This document shows positions 44,268 to 55,264 of a DNA stretch of 64,000 nt, piece by piece (within the stretch, counting starts at the first letter, position 1; every line of letters begins with the position of its first letter). The DNA lies in assembly GCA_039720395.1 (NCBI GenBank), contig CM077831.1, positions 9,536,333-9,600,332 of the forward strand. The letters are read 5' to 3'. Origin of the DNA: Liquidambar formosana (taxonomy: Eukaryota; Streptophyta; Magnoliopsida; Saxifragales; Altingiaceae). Position numbers and translations under genes: made by a program. The notes under the pieces are model-generated. The model had not been told where the DNA came from. It saw only the letters and a list, made by a program, of their open reading frames with translations, and did no database searches.

Positions 44268-45190
44268 CTACAAGCTACTATCAGGCAGGTCATGATCTTC
44301 CTCTTCAAGGATCTCTGCAATGGCTCCATCTTCTAGGTACCAATTACGAAGTGGCATGGTTGCATGGTAAATGACGAATCTTGGCAATCTTCTGTTGCTG
44401 ACTCCCCCAAAGTAAGAACCACATCTTGGAACATGGAACCTAGCCTCGGTATCCACATGTTCTACCCAGTCTTCTTTCTTCTTTCCCATAGAGTTGTACC
44501 AACTTGTCAAGCTCTGAGGATTCGGGCTCCTCTGTAAAGTACTTGTCACAAAAATCTCTATCTGCCAAAGCTGGATCGGAACTTGGGTAAAAAGTGCAAT
44601 AGTGTGATGGCTCTTCCTTTTTCGAACTCTTGTACACATTCAAACCCCATAGTAAGGAAGGACTATGTCTTGAAAACAAAGTGACCATGGTTTCAGAGTC
44701 CATGTGCTCCACCCAATCTTCTTCTCCCAATAACTATCATTGATGACTTCATCATCCACCATTTCAGCGGTGATTGGATACCACCGGTGTAGAAATCTCG
44801 AACCCCGGGATTCTGATCTTGGTTGTTGGATTGATCATAGGCTCTGGGAATCACAGTACAGGAAGTCATCCCCTTCCTTGATAAAATAGCCATTCAGAGT
44901 CGGCCTGTATGGTGAAATCTTAAGTCTGGCACCCTTCCTTTGGCTCTGGCCTTTCCCTTTCTCCTTATTCCTCCTAGTCATTTCTGCATAGTCCATTCTT
45001 GGTGGGCTCATATCCTAACCCAAAAGTATAGGAAACAACACGGCTTTGAATAGAATGGGGAATTCCTTGTTGGTGACGCCCTAGGCCCATACCCGGGAAG
45101 AAATTCATTTTCCGCATATCTCACCAATATGTAAATTACCATGGGGACAATAGTTAAGGGGTATCAATTCTTCCTTTTCTAACGCCTTTT
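44268..45190 (-). pseudogene. Post-protease linker of element beta
   Basis: Pieces resemble the linker of gamma and C: WVEHMDSETMVTLFS (cf. WVDSMDSEVMGRLFS), a fish-like SLKWWMMKSSMIV frame-shifted part, and WYLEDGAIAEILEEEDHDLP near the end. The MDSET segment is present twice (about 44700 and 44460), suggesting a local duplication. Function unknown. Confidence 0.6.
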
Positions 45191-45869
45191 CTATACATTG
45201 CACATACTCGACCCAGACAAAGGTATCTCAACTGATTCTGGTTTTATCTCACATACGGGTAATCCCGCTAGTTTCAATTCATAGTCCCCTTGAAGTGTTA
45301 CTATGGCCCCTTCGTAAGGAAACTTCACCTTTTGATGGAGTGACGATGGCACAGCCCCAGTAGGATGAATCCAAGGCCTTCCCAATAACAGATTATAAAA
45401 CATGACGGCACATCTAAGACCTGAAACTCCACTCTGAACTCTGTGGGTCCCATGAGTAGAGGTAAAGTGACCACCCCAATTACTTCTCTACGAGTGTTAT
45501 CATACGCCCTCACTGTCTGGCCAGATGGAGTGAAATCAGCGGGCCCCAAGCCCAAAACAGTTGCAGTTCTCAAGGGACATACATTCAGCGTGGAGCCATT
45601 ATCATTAAGACCGTGGGAACCCTCTTCCCTATGGTATCAACAGTTACGTGCAAAGCTTGGGAGTGGCTTAGCCCACTCTTAGGTAAGTCAGCCTTTGTGA
45701 ACACTATAATGGAATTCTTTGGAGCAGGGTTTACTAGATTCACCAATCCCTCAGGAGACAAATCGACCGGAACCTGTATCTGGTTTAACAACTTCAGCAC
45801 TGTCTGTCTGTGTTTGTGAGAGGCCATAAGCAAGCCCCATATGGTGATATTGGCATTGGTCTTCTTCAA
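45191..45869 (-). pseudogene. Aspartic protease region of element beta
   Basis: Minus-strand frames 45869-45585 (ITIWGLLMASHKHRQTVLKL, then GLVNLVNPAPKNSIIVFTKA and VDTIGKRVPTVL) and 45573-45191 (RTATVLGLGPADFTPSGQTV, RAYDNTRREVIGVVTLPLLM). The active-site box falls at a frameshift near 45590. Confidence 0.78.
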
Positions 45870-45896
45870 TTGTCTGAGTACTTGATCCTCTTCTTC

Positions 45897-47849
45897 TTAC
45901 ACATCAAAGCACTTATCTAACTCACCTAGTGGATTATCAGACTCCAAGTGTGGAGGCTTGAAATGGCAGCCCCCTCTTGCCATGTGGTCTACTTCTTCAT
46001 CACTAGCCCATATGTCATTAATTTCATTTGTGTCACCCATTAGGTCATCCCATTCAATCATATCAATGTCCTCCATCTGTACCTCTTCAGGTATATCATC
46101 CCAGCCTGTAGGAATTATGGGCTCACTTGGCAATGGATCAGGATAAAGCACATAGTAATCAAATTTCCCCGAAGGTTCTCCTAATAGCCCACTTGAGGGT
46201 CTCCTGCTTCATACCTTTCTTTCAACTGCTATTGGATAGACTTCTTTGGCAATTGTAGGGTCTTTTGATCAACGAGGTCTTGAACAATCTTTTTCAACAT
46301 AGCACAGTCTTCAGTGTCATGGCTGAGTATACCATGGTATTGGCAATATTGATGGGGTGTTTGGGGTCTTGGCTTTGGAAGGTGAGATATAATAAGGCCT
46401 TTGTTACAGCATTGGTAAAAAGCTTGGGTCAAGGACACGGGTAATGGGGTGTATTGTCTTATGGGTAGGCAAGTCGAGATGGGTCGGCTTTAATGGCATT
46501 TATGGAGTTGGATGAATTATGAGAGGGAAGTGGATTTTGGGTAACATTTGGGCGATTTGGTGGAGTTGGTGGTGAGATGATTTGTTTGTCAAGTAAGTCT
46601 TGGATCTCATGCCTAAGGCGATAGCAACGATTGGTTGAGTGGCCTTTGGCTTGGTGGAATTTGCAGTATTCATTTTCATTGTAGTTCTTGGGCAATGGGT
46701 TTGGTGGTGGTCTTGGGTCAAGAGGTTTCAACAGGCCTCGGCATTTTAGCTTCTCAAGCACTTTCTCAAGTGGCATGTGCAGTTCGGTGAATTGGCGAGA
46801 TGGGTTGGTGTCATTTAGGGAGATAGGTTGAGGGGGTTGACCTCGGCATTGTTTTTCCCAGCTAAGTTCGGCCTGCGGCTCCTTTGGACTTCTTCTGTCT
46901 TGATTAACCCATCGGCAATAGCATCCTCAACTTGTGTACCTGCTCTAATAAGAGCCTTGAAATTAGGGAAATAGTGAGCAAAGAGGTGCTTGTGATACAC
47001 CAGCAATAGGTTCTTAACCACCAACTGAATTTGATCTTCCTCATTCGATCTATCTGCCATTTTCAAGGCCTTTTGCCTCCACCTTGTAATGAAAGCGGAG
47101 AAGTCTCATTAGCCCCTTGTTTCGTAGTCTCTAGGTCCCTTCTTGTGACATCCACCTCAGTGTTGTACTTGTAGTGCTCCGAAAACTCATTACATATGTC
47201 CTCCCAAGTTCGGGTTCTATTCTCATCCAAGGCTAAGAACCACTTTAAGGCAGAAGTGGCTAAGGTTTCATGGAACATTTGAGCCAAGAGTTCATCTGTC
47301 GCTCCTCGAGGGTGCATAGCTCGTACATACATCTTCAAATGGGTCTTAGGGCAACCCGTTCCATCAAACTTTTCTAATTCGGGCATCTTGAATTGTAGTG
47401 GAATACGAGCTTGAGGAAACAAAGATAGGGTACATACATCTACCATGTTATCTGTCCTACAGATTCCCTTTATAGTTCTTTCCAATGCTTCTACCCTGCT
47501 AGCCAACACAGAATCTGTATCTGAAGTCTTCCCCTTACTTCCCCCTTCCAGGTTAAAAATTTTGGGTGATTCATTTCCCTTGGCTTAGTACTTCCTCCTT
47601 CATTGGTCTTAGTGCCTTCTCCAGACTGGGTCCCATTTTCGGTGTTATCCCTCGGGTACGGCCATTATTCTGTTCAGGTTCCGACATCTTATGTTGGATA
47701 TCTTGGGCCATTTTCAATGCTCTCTCGGATACATCAGTCGTGTAATCAAGCTTGGTCATGATAGCCTTCAAACAAGTCTCGATATCAAAACCCCCTTCAC
47801 TAGTTGCTTCATCGGCCATATCTGACTGGTTGGTAGGATCAATCTTCAC
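45897..47849 (-). pseudogene. gag of element beta with two zinc knuckles
   Basis: N-terminal 47849-47571; gag core 47509-46815 (LSLFPQARIPLQFKMPELEK, KTHLKMYVRAMHPRGATDEL, TRTWEDICNEFSEHYKYNTE, VDVTRRDLETTKQGANE); first knuckle CKFHQAKGHSTNRC at about 46655; second knuckle CQYHGILSHDTEDC at about 46320 (CX2HX4HX4C in both); acidic spacer 46151-45897 with several Asp/Glu. Frame breaks at about 47550, 47065, 46790, 46445 and 46220. Confidence 0.85.
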
Positions 47850-48534
47850 TAAGCGCCCTTGCCGGTCGCGGATCCAAGCCAGTACGTCCTCTCACTCCTC
47901 TAAGAAAGGGAACAATCAGTCTCTCATCCTAAGGGTATGTCCTAGGCTTCCATATTTGTCTCAATGACTTCACACCATATATACTCAATTAGTCCCTTCC
48001 AATTCAATCACCTTTGCAAGGGTCATGGGCGAAAGGTACGTATTAAGGATATAGGGTGCAAAGGTTCTCTTATTAAATGTTCATTAAGCACATCACAAAC
48101 ACGGTTATGATATCATTACAAACAAATGTGGGTGCATAAGGGTGAAACCATAGTGCCCTACAAGTCTATCTATATAGACTAATGATAAAGGTAGGTTGGG
48201 GTCCTTCACTTGCTTGAGCAATCTTTATACCTAACCACATGTGGCATCAGGAACGCCGCGTGGGTCCAGCAGTACGTGATTAACTCATTTAATATACCCA
48301 AAGGTACTTGGCAAGAGAGGTTGAGAGCTTTCGCCCCAACACATGGAATCAGGAAAACCAAGGTTGAGGCTAGGCCCGTCAGTGGCAAGGGACATCGATC
48401 TTAGCATGCAAGAGTTTGCGCACACAATGCAATAAATGAAAGCACACAATCAAGCGGATACAATGTGATTGATTTTAATTAAACAAAAGAAATTAACTTA
48501 GCCCAATCAAATTGTATAGAGTCTAGCCCACAAA
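47850..48534 (-). other. 5' leader of element beta
   Basis: Non-coding. It contains a region aligned with the leader of C, including a hairpin relic at 48236-48262 (CACATGTGGCA ... CGCCGCGTG) corresponding to CACGTGTGGCA ... TGCCACGTG at 63475-63501, and TCATTTAATATACCCAA(A/G)GG after it. Confidence 0.65.
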
Positions 48535-48552
48535 TCCCCAGCAGAGTCGCCA
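48535..48552 (-). promoter_or_regulatory. PBS of element beta, tRNA-Arg type
   Basis: The minus strand reads TGGCGACTCTGCTGGGGA, three bases from the LTR end. It is complementary to a plant tRNA-Arg 3' end apart from one base, as is known for Ogre elements. Confidence 0.75.
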
Positions 48553-48961
48553 AACTGTGAACCCTAAAAAAGTTAAAAAGCCTACGGGAGGGTTTGAAAA
48601 GGGAAAAGGGAGTTGCCACCTTATTTTTTAAAGGAAACAAGGAAAACCCTAAAAAGCAGTTTTGTTTTAGGAAAACAAAAGATTGACTCCATGTTTAAAA
48701 ATGGTAAGGCAAAAGGTCTTTTGGAAATCAAAGATAGTGGATTCGGAGGCTAACTTACAATATGGGAAGGTTCTAGGCAAAGCCTATAGGCACCCATATC
48801 GCCCTAAACGGTCTCTTAATTTGATTGGGCTAAATCAAAGTCTTAATCACACACAATTCAACAATGATCATCACAAGACAGCATGCATATCATCCATTCA
48901 TTCATCCATATAAGCAGTTAAATCAAAGAAAAATAGAAAAAAAGAAAGAGGGGAGAGAAAA

Positions 48962-48984
48962 CCTAGGATACTTAGTATCCTAGG
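48962..48984. promoter_or_regulatory. Short palindrome of the beta LTR
   Basis: CCTAGGATACT, T, AGTATCCTAGG, then GCGGACTTGAAC: identical to 18479-18501 in the gamma LTR. Confidence 0.75.
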
Positions 48985-49799
48985 GCGGACTTGAACCTCA
49001 CGAAGAGTGCCTACGTACCATGTATGGAAATACATAGATCAAAGTCCACGTAGTTTGAAAGGGAATAGGGTTATAACCTAATAGAGGCCTATGGTAAACC
49101 CTAAGTTTCCTTTCAAGAAAAACATGGTAAGCTTCCAAAAATAAATGATTCTCAAAAGATCTTTAGTAAATATGGAATTGATAAAGATGGAAACTTTGAT
49201 TTAAAAGGCATTTTATGAAAGGACACTGTAGAATCTACCATACCCCTCTATTAAGGAATAACCCTAGGAGGGAGAAAGGGAAAGTTTCAAGGAAAGGAAA
49301 GAAGGGTGAATTGGGGCACCCTCATACCCTACTTACCTTTAAGCAAAAGCAACCTGTCAAAATAACCACCCTATTGCATAGGGTAATTACCTTATTCGCA
49401 AGATTTCATCTTGCGACCAAAATAACCACCCCACATTGGTGGGGTAGTTGCACCTGTTGTACCTGTCAAGCACCTGCAATTTGCATGCAAAACATACCAA
49501 GAATACCAACCAACCAAGCTAGGTCCTAATCAAGCAATTATCATGCTTAAACATAGGCTAACACATGCTCAAAATATGGCGATAAGAACAATGGACAAAT
49601 CTGGACAGAATTGAAATAAGGCTTAAAATCAATCACAAGTCACGCAAACAACATGAATCATAAGCTAACTAAAACCCTAATTCAGCCCTTTTTGCAATGG
49701 CATGCAAAAACCCTAAAACCAACTACCAAAGATGCAAAAATGTCATATTTATCTAATATGCAACACATATGCAGCAACTATGAAGAAAAACAAAGAAAA

Positions 49800-50540
49800 A
49801 TCCTAAGCTATATGCAACTTTCCTAACACAAGGATGAATGAAACCCTAGAATCACACTAGTACATAAAATCCCATGAAATCACTCTAACCCATGCAAAAC
49901 AGAATATGAACAGCATTCAATCTATGCATATTAACCAATAGAATGATCTACACATGATAAAGACATAGGCTTTCACATGAAATAATGCTATCCTAAGCAT
50001 AAACTCAATTTCAGCACAAGAGAAATCCTAGAATCTCAACTATGCAGTAAATCACATGGAATAACACTCTAGCATGCTAAACAGCCCATAAACATCATCC
50101 TAATCATGCATACTAACTCATAGAAGTAGCAAGACATGATAAAAATATATGCTTTAACATGAAATCATAGCTATTCAATGCAAAACCCTAGAACAAACTC
50201 TAGAAACCCTAAAAACACTACTACACATAAAATCACATGGAATAACATTATATCATGCAAATCGAGCCATAAACATTATTCTAATCATGTATTCTAAGCA
50301 TTAGAAGCATCAACACATGATAAAAACATAAGCTTGAACATGAAATAATGCTATCCTATGCAGAAAACCCTAAAAAGACTCTAGAAACCCTAAAAACACA
50401 CATACTCATAAAATCACATGGAATGACATTATATCATGTAAAACCAGTCATAAATAATATCCTAATCATGCATTCTAACTCATAGAAGCATCACCATATG
50501 ATAAAGATATAAGCTTGAACATGAAATAATGCTATTCTAT
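49800..50540. repeat. 181-bp tandem repeats in the beta LTR, about 4 units
   Basis: TGAAAT(A/C)AT recurs at 49978, 50160, 50341 and 50522. Units share AAATCACATGGAAT(A/G)ACA, TAATCATGCAT and CATGATAAA. The array lies downstream of the TATA box on the minus strand, so it would be transcribed. Confidence 0.88.
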
Positions 50541-50811
50541 GCAAAAACCCTAACTTTAAAAGAGATAAGAGGAGAAGAGAGGGTATACCTATGGTTGCTG
50601 CTGTAGAGAGTCCTCCTTCTCTTTTGTACTGTTGGGAATTCCTTCCTTTAAGCCTCCAAGCCAAACTCCAGCCCTCCTTCAAGCTCTCTCTCTCACTCTC
50701 TCACTTAAAGTTTAGGTTAAACTACCCTAGGGATGGCTATCATAGCCTCCAAGTCTCACACATGCCTCTCACTTCAGAAATTGCCTCCCTTATTGCTAAA
50801 GTATAAGGGAG

Positions 50812-50819
50812 TATTTATA
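50812..50819 (-). promoter_or_regulatory. TATA box of the beta LTR
   Basis: The minus strand reads CCCTATAAATACTCCC. It lies about 190 bp downstream of the palindromic block at 51006-51085, the same spacing as in gamma. Confidence 0.75.
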
Positions 50820-51005
50820 GGGTTTGAGGGGAAACCCTCAATGGTTGGGATTAAAACCCTAGGTATTGATCCAAGGGCTCTTAGAGGTTCCCTTGGGGCT
50901 CAAGTAGGTCAAATAGGGCTGAAAATAGGGTTAAATGGCGGCTGGAGGCGAGCAAATCAGAGGAAATATGAAGGAAGCCGCATCAAGACTCAAAAAGGAA
51001 AGTGG

Positions 51006-51085
51006 CTCAGGTGACCACCTGGGGCTGGGCGGCTAGCAGCCTGGGCCCAGGTGGCTAGCCGCCCAGGCCTGGGTGGTCACCCGAG
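51006..51085. promoter_or_regulatory. 80-bp GC-rich palindromic block in beta U3
   Basis: The arms CTCAGGTGACCACCTGGG and CCTGGGTGGTCACCCGAG are near-perfect reverse complements (3 mismatches in 18), with inner arms GGGCGGCTAGC and GCTAGCCGCCC. The outer CTC(G/A)GGTGACC ... GGTCACCCGAG matches the gamma module; the core differs (CCTGG words in place of CCGGTT). Confidence 0.75.
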
Positions 51086-51792
51086 GCCATGTCATCTTCA
51101 GCCCAATTTTGACCCTTTCGACTTCCAATTGTGTTTCAGGGCTCAAATCAACTCCGATTTTGACAAAACGAAAGCCAAAACGATCGTGTTTCAAAGGGGA
51201 ATGTAATTTGAGTCACTTAAGGGCAAGAAACCCTAGCCATGGCTGCATGGTTGGGTCCTACAAAGGCGGTTAACCGCTATGCCTCACCATCGCTTAGCTT
51301 AGGTATGCACATAGGGTCGCACTGAATGCTTTCTAATTCAAAATTCAACCTCCCTAAACACATTTGGGGATGAAATTAAGACTAATCAAGGTCAAATGAG
51401 TAGTCATAGAGTGAAAATCATGAGCCAATTCGAGCTAACCCGAAATAGGTCTCTTAACCAACCTGAGCCTTGTTGAGCCAATCTAATCCCGAACCTTCAA
51501 TTCATCAAATTGAACCCATAAATACCTCAAATGCAACCACATGAACTCCAATTGGCAACTTGGAGATCATTTCAAGGTCAAATGGAAAGTTTGTGGCTTA
51601 AAGGACGATTATGCCCCTCAAGTCACAAAAGTTCTTATTAGCCCTCAAGATCAACTCCAAACCGAACCAAAATTCATACACATCATCCTTAGGACCCTAG
51701 AAACTCAATGCAAAAGACTAGACTAAAAAAGGAAACAAAAAGACACATGAAATGATAAACCCTAGCTAAGGTGGCAAAAATGGGGTGTGACA

Positions 51793-52199
51793 GTCACCGT
51801 TAACCAGAGAAGGGAGAATTCGTAGCTACTCTTGATGGAAAAAATGGAATTTACAATCTGACTGTTTATTTATTATATAGGAATTATAGTTTCCATTTCC
51901 TTTGAATTCCTATTTGTGTTTTATATATTAAGGTATGTGTTTTAGAATATATCAAGGTATGTGTTTTAGAATTATAGTTTCTATATTCGTAAATATTTCT
52001 ATTTATTATATAGGAATTATAGTTTCCATTTCATTTGAATTCCTATTTGTGTTTTTTATATTAAGGTATGTGTTTTAGAATTACTATATTTCTTATCTAT
52101 GCAGAAGAGTGGGTAGTTGTGTATTTAAAAATTAAAATAAGGGTATATTAGTCAATCAAAAGTTTTTCTTACATTCATCTTTTTATAAGTAGTATAGAT
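51793..52199. other. Unassigned AT-rich segment with a 133-bp duplication
   Basis: The block TATTATATAGGAATTATAG to GGTATGTGTTTTAGAAT occurs at about 51871 and again at about 52004. No coding frame. It may be flanking DNA or another decayed element. It ends at 52199, where copia homology starts at a TATACCAG overlap. Confidence 0.5.
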
Positions 52200-53545
52200 A
52201 TACCAGTTTAGGCACCCCATAATATCTCATATGTGATAGTTTCAAGTAATGTCTTTAACATGGGTAGCTCCTACATGTCTGCAGCCAGGTACCCACATTA
52301 AGGGACGTTAGATGATCCTATAATGATGGACGGCAATGAAGAATTCATTCCCCAATGTCTTCTCCATTTTTACTTAATATTAAATAAGAGGGGTTTTAAA
52401 GGGTCTCATCAAATTAACATGCATCCCATGTATCAAAATTTAAACATATAAATTATGCTATTTATAATCATACATCTCATGCTATTATTAATCATACATC
52501 GCATGCTATTATATATCGACATATATAAAGTACCATATTTTGATATTAGTCCCTAAGTGAATAGATAACATATACCAAACTATAGTATTGGAGCTAATAC
52601 AATTATCTCATAAATTAAAGCTCCCACTATGATGATTATGGACTTTAAGAAGATTCAATCCAAGCCAATAGATTGAATCCAAGGTCTTAAGATAGGTGTA
52701 GGTGATCGTAAAATAAACCATTCGAAAAAGCATGCTCTCTTGAAATTCTTCTCTAAGCTTTCGAGTCCTTCTATCTCCTTCATTGGCTTAATGGTCTCCA
52801 CCATTTGCTTGTTGGGCTCCACCATGCTCCTTTAGGTCCACCATGCTCCTTAGTATACCCTCGATTACATAACATTTATATAATTTAAAGAAAGGGATAC
52901 ATAAGGGGAAAGTGGGGTACATCAGAGAATGCTAGAGAGAGAGAGAGAAGGTGGCATGCAAGTCCCAAATAATAAATTACATCACCCAAAATAAATTACA
53001 ACTCTTGAAAATTATAACATCCCATTCATAAGACGGCCAATCACAATTGGTTTAAAGGGTATAGTCCATAATCATCATCCAATCATAAACATACAATCAC
53101 ATTGCATAAAGTAATGAAAAACTGTAAGCATTAAAACATACGGGCATTATGGTAATTCTCTTGAATGATTTACATTAATCTCATTAATGTATCCTAATCT
53201 CATTAGGTTTTACAAAATTTCTAGAATTTAATTAAGTCTTAACATTAAAGACATTTAGTTTCAATCAATCAAATCAATTGAAACATTTAAAGTTTCCTAA
53301 AATAACTCTAATACCAATATTAGGGTTTCCTTAATTAAATAAAACAATTTCATTTAATTAAGAATTTCCAGATTTTAATTTAATCCCTAATTTTGTTTTA
53401 AACCATTTAAAAAATTATTAAATTAATCAATATTAATAAAATAATTAACAAAGGAATTAAATAAAATTATTTAAATGATGAATTAGTGCATTAGGGTTTC
53501 CTAAAACCCTAAACCCTAAATGCAAGCCCAAATATTAAATACCCG

Positions 53546-53759
53546 ATAATTGGTCATTTAATGACCAATCATTCAAACCCTAGGTTAATAGGTTTTAATG
53601 ATTAGGATTAGGGTTTAACTAATGCCAATTAGGGTATTAATTACTCTTAATTAATTACACTAATTAGGGTTTCTAAAACCCTAACCCTAGACATCATTAA
53701 TGGTATTAATTATGCCCTAACAATTAATAACCATGATTGGTCATTTAATGACCAATCAT
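53546..53759. repeat. Palindromes of copia element 2
   Basis: Same paired 27-bp palindrome as in element 1; the second copy is perfect (53733-53759), the first has one changed base in the left arm. Confidence 0.7.
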
Positions 53760-55264
53760 TAACTCTTTAATTAAGGTAATTAATAGTTCAATTAGGGTTT
53801 TAATTAATGCCATAATGAATTAGGGTTTCATCATTAACTCAAAATTAGGGTTTCATCGTTAAACCCTATGCAGCCGTCACCTTCAAGGGCCTGCCTAAGC
53901 TTGGCTAGGCTGCCATGGCCACCAATGGCTGTGGGAGGCCATGGCCAGCCATGGAAGGATGACCTAGGGGTGTGTGCCAAGCCTCTGGACACGTAAGAAG
54001 TGATTAAAGTGGCTGCCATCATCAAAATCAATTAGGGTTTCCAAAACCCATTGCTGGCGCCATTGTTGAAGAACTTCAAGAACACAATTGCTTCTAAAAC
54101 TTAACCAATTCGACTCCACCAACAAAACCGGCTTTTTTATCATGTCCCTACATGAAATACTAAGCTAATTGAAGTGGATTGGATGATCAAATCATCCCCA
54201 ATTGTTCTAAACAATTCAAAGACCAATAGGCTGTCCAGAACTTGACAGCATACTGTCCATGGTCAGCAACTGATTTAAAACCCAGCAAGAAGATTAAGTC
54301 AGGCTACCAAAAAAATTTTCCCAATATCCTACATGTCTTAGGAAGCTAATGCAATTGGTTTCATGCAATTTGGATTTCCCTAACTCAAGTTCTAATCAAA
54401 ACTCCATTGATGACTTTTTTGCAGAAAACTCTGCTATGCTGTTCATGAAAAATTTTCAAACTTTTTGAATCTTTTTCCATCAAAACCTTTTTGAAACTTA
54501 AAGAAAATCATATACACATGATATATAATGATCCTACAATGGATATCCAATAAAAATTCAGAAGCTTTAATTAGAATTAATTGCAAGAACCCTAGGGTTC
54601 TCAAACCCAGATTCGGCCTCCATGGTGTTCTTCTCCTTCTTCCTTCTGTTCTAGCATCTTAATCCAATTATGATGCATCTAAAAGCTTGGGAACCATTCC
54701 ATACCATGTCTAGAACATAACCCAAGTGGTGGCAACCATTGCCATGCCTTTGATCACCATCAAAAGCTCACAGTTGTGGCTATTGCATCATTCCCGAGCA
54801 AAACTGTCTTTCCAGACAGCCTGTAGTAAACAATTCATAACTTTCACTACAAAACTTGGATTGATGCACCGTTTGTTGGGTTGGAAAGATTATTCGAAGA
54901 GCTTTCTAACCATATATGGCTTGAAAATTTTGGAGAAGAACTCTTATTTTGGCATGCAAAACAAGATGACGGTTTTTCATATCTACCATGAAAACTGTTC
55001 ATAACAGTTTTATAAAACCCTGGTTTCCTTATTCTTCTTCTCCAAACTCAAACCCTATGCAACCTATTGCATCCATGGCTACACTTAACCATCAATTAGA
55101 AGAGGAGTAGAAGAGAATTGACCAAGGGTTCCAAACCCTAGGTTTGGCCATGCAGGAAAACCAATTATGCAGAAAAATTTCCAGATTTTTAAATCATTCA
55201 ACTTACACCATAATTTCTAGCCCATATGTATTTTATATTATGCATAACCTGGCTCTGATACCAC

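Larger units (their letters stand above)
42941..51792 (-). mobile_element. Element beta: Tat/Ogre-type retrotransposon, 3' part lost in the gap
   Basis: 5' LTR 48556-51792, PBS 48535-48552, leader, gag (47849-46229), protease (45869-45191), linker (44893-44268), RT (44147-42941, cut by the gap). LTR and proteins differ clearly from gamma/C but align throughout. Confidence 0.85.
48556..51792 (-). repeat. 5' LTR of element beta, 3237 bp
   Basis: Minus-strand ends TGTCACACCCC (51792) and GGGTTCACA (48556). Shares with the gamma LTR the last about 500 bp, including the TCGCC/TTGCCACCT box, CCTATAGGCACCCA(C/T)ATCGC and the short palindrome. U3 differs. Contains 181-bp tandem repeats, a TATA box and a GC-rich palindrome. 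Confidence 0.88.
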
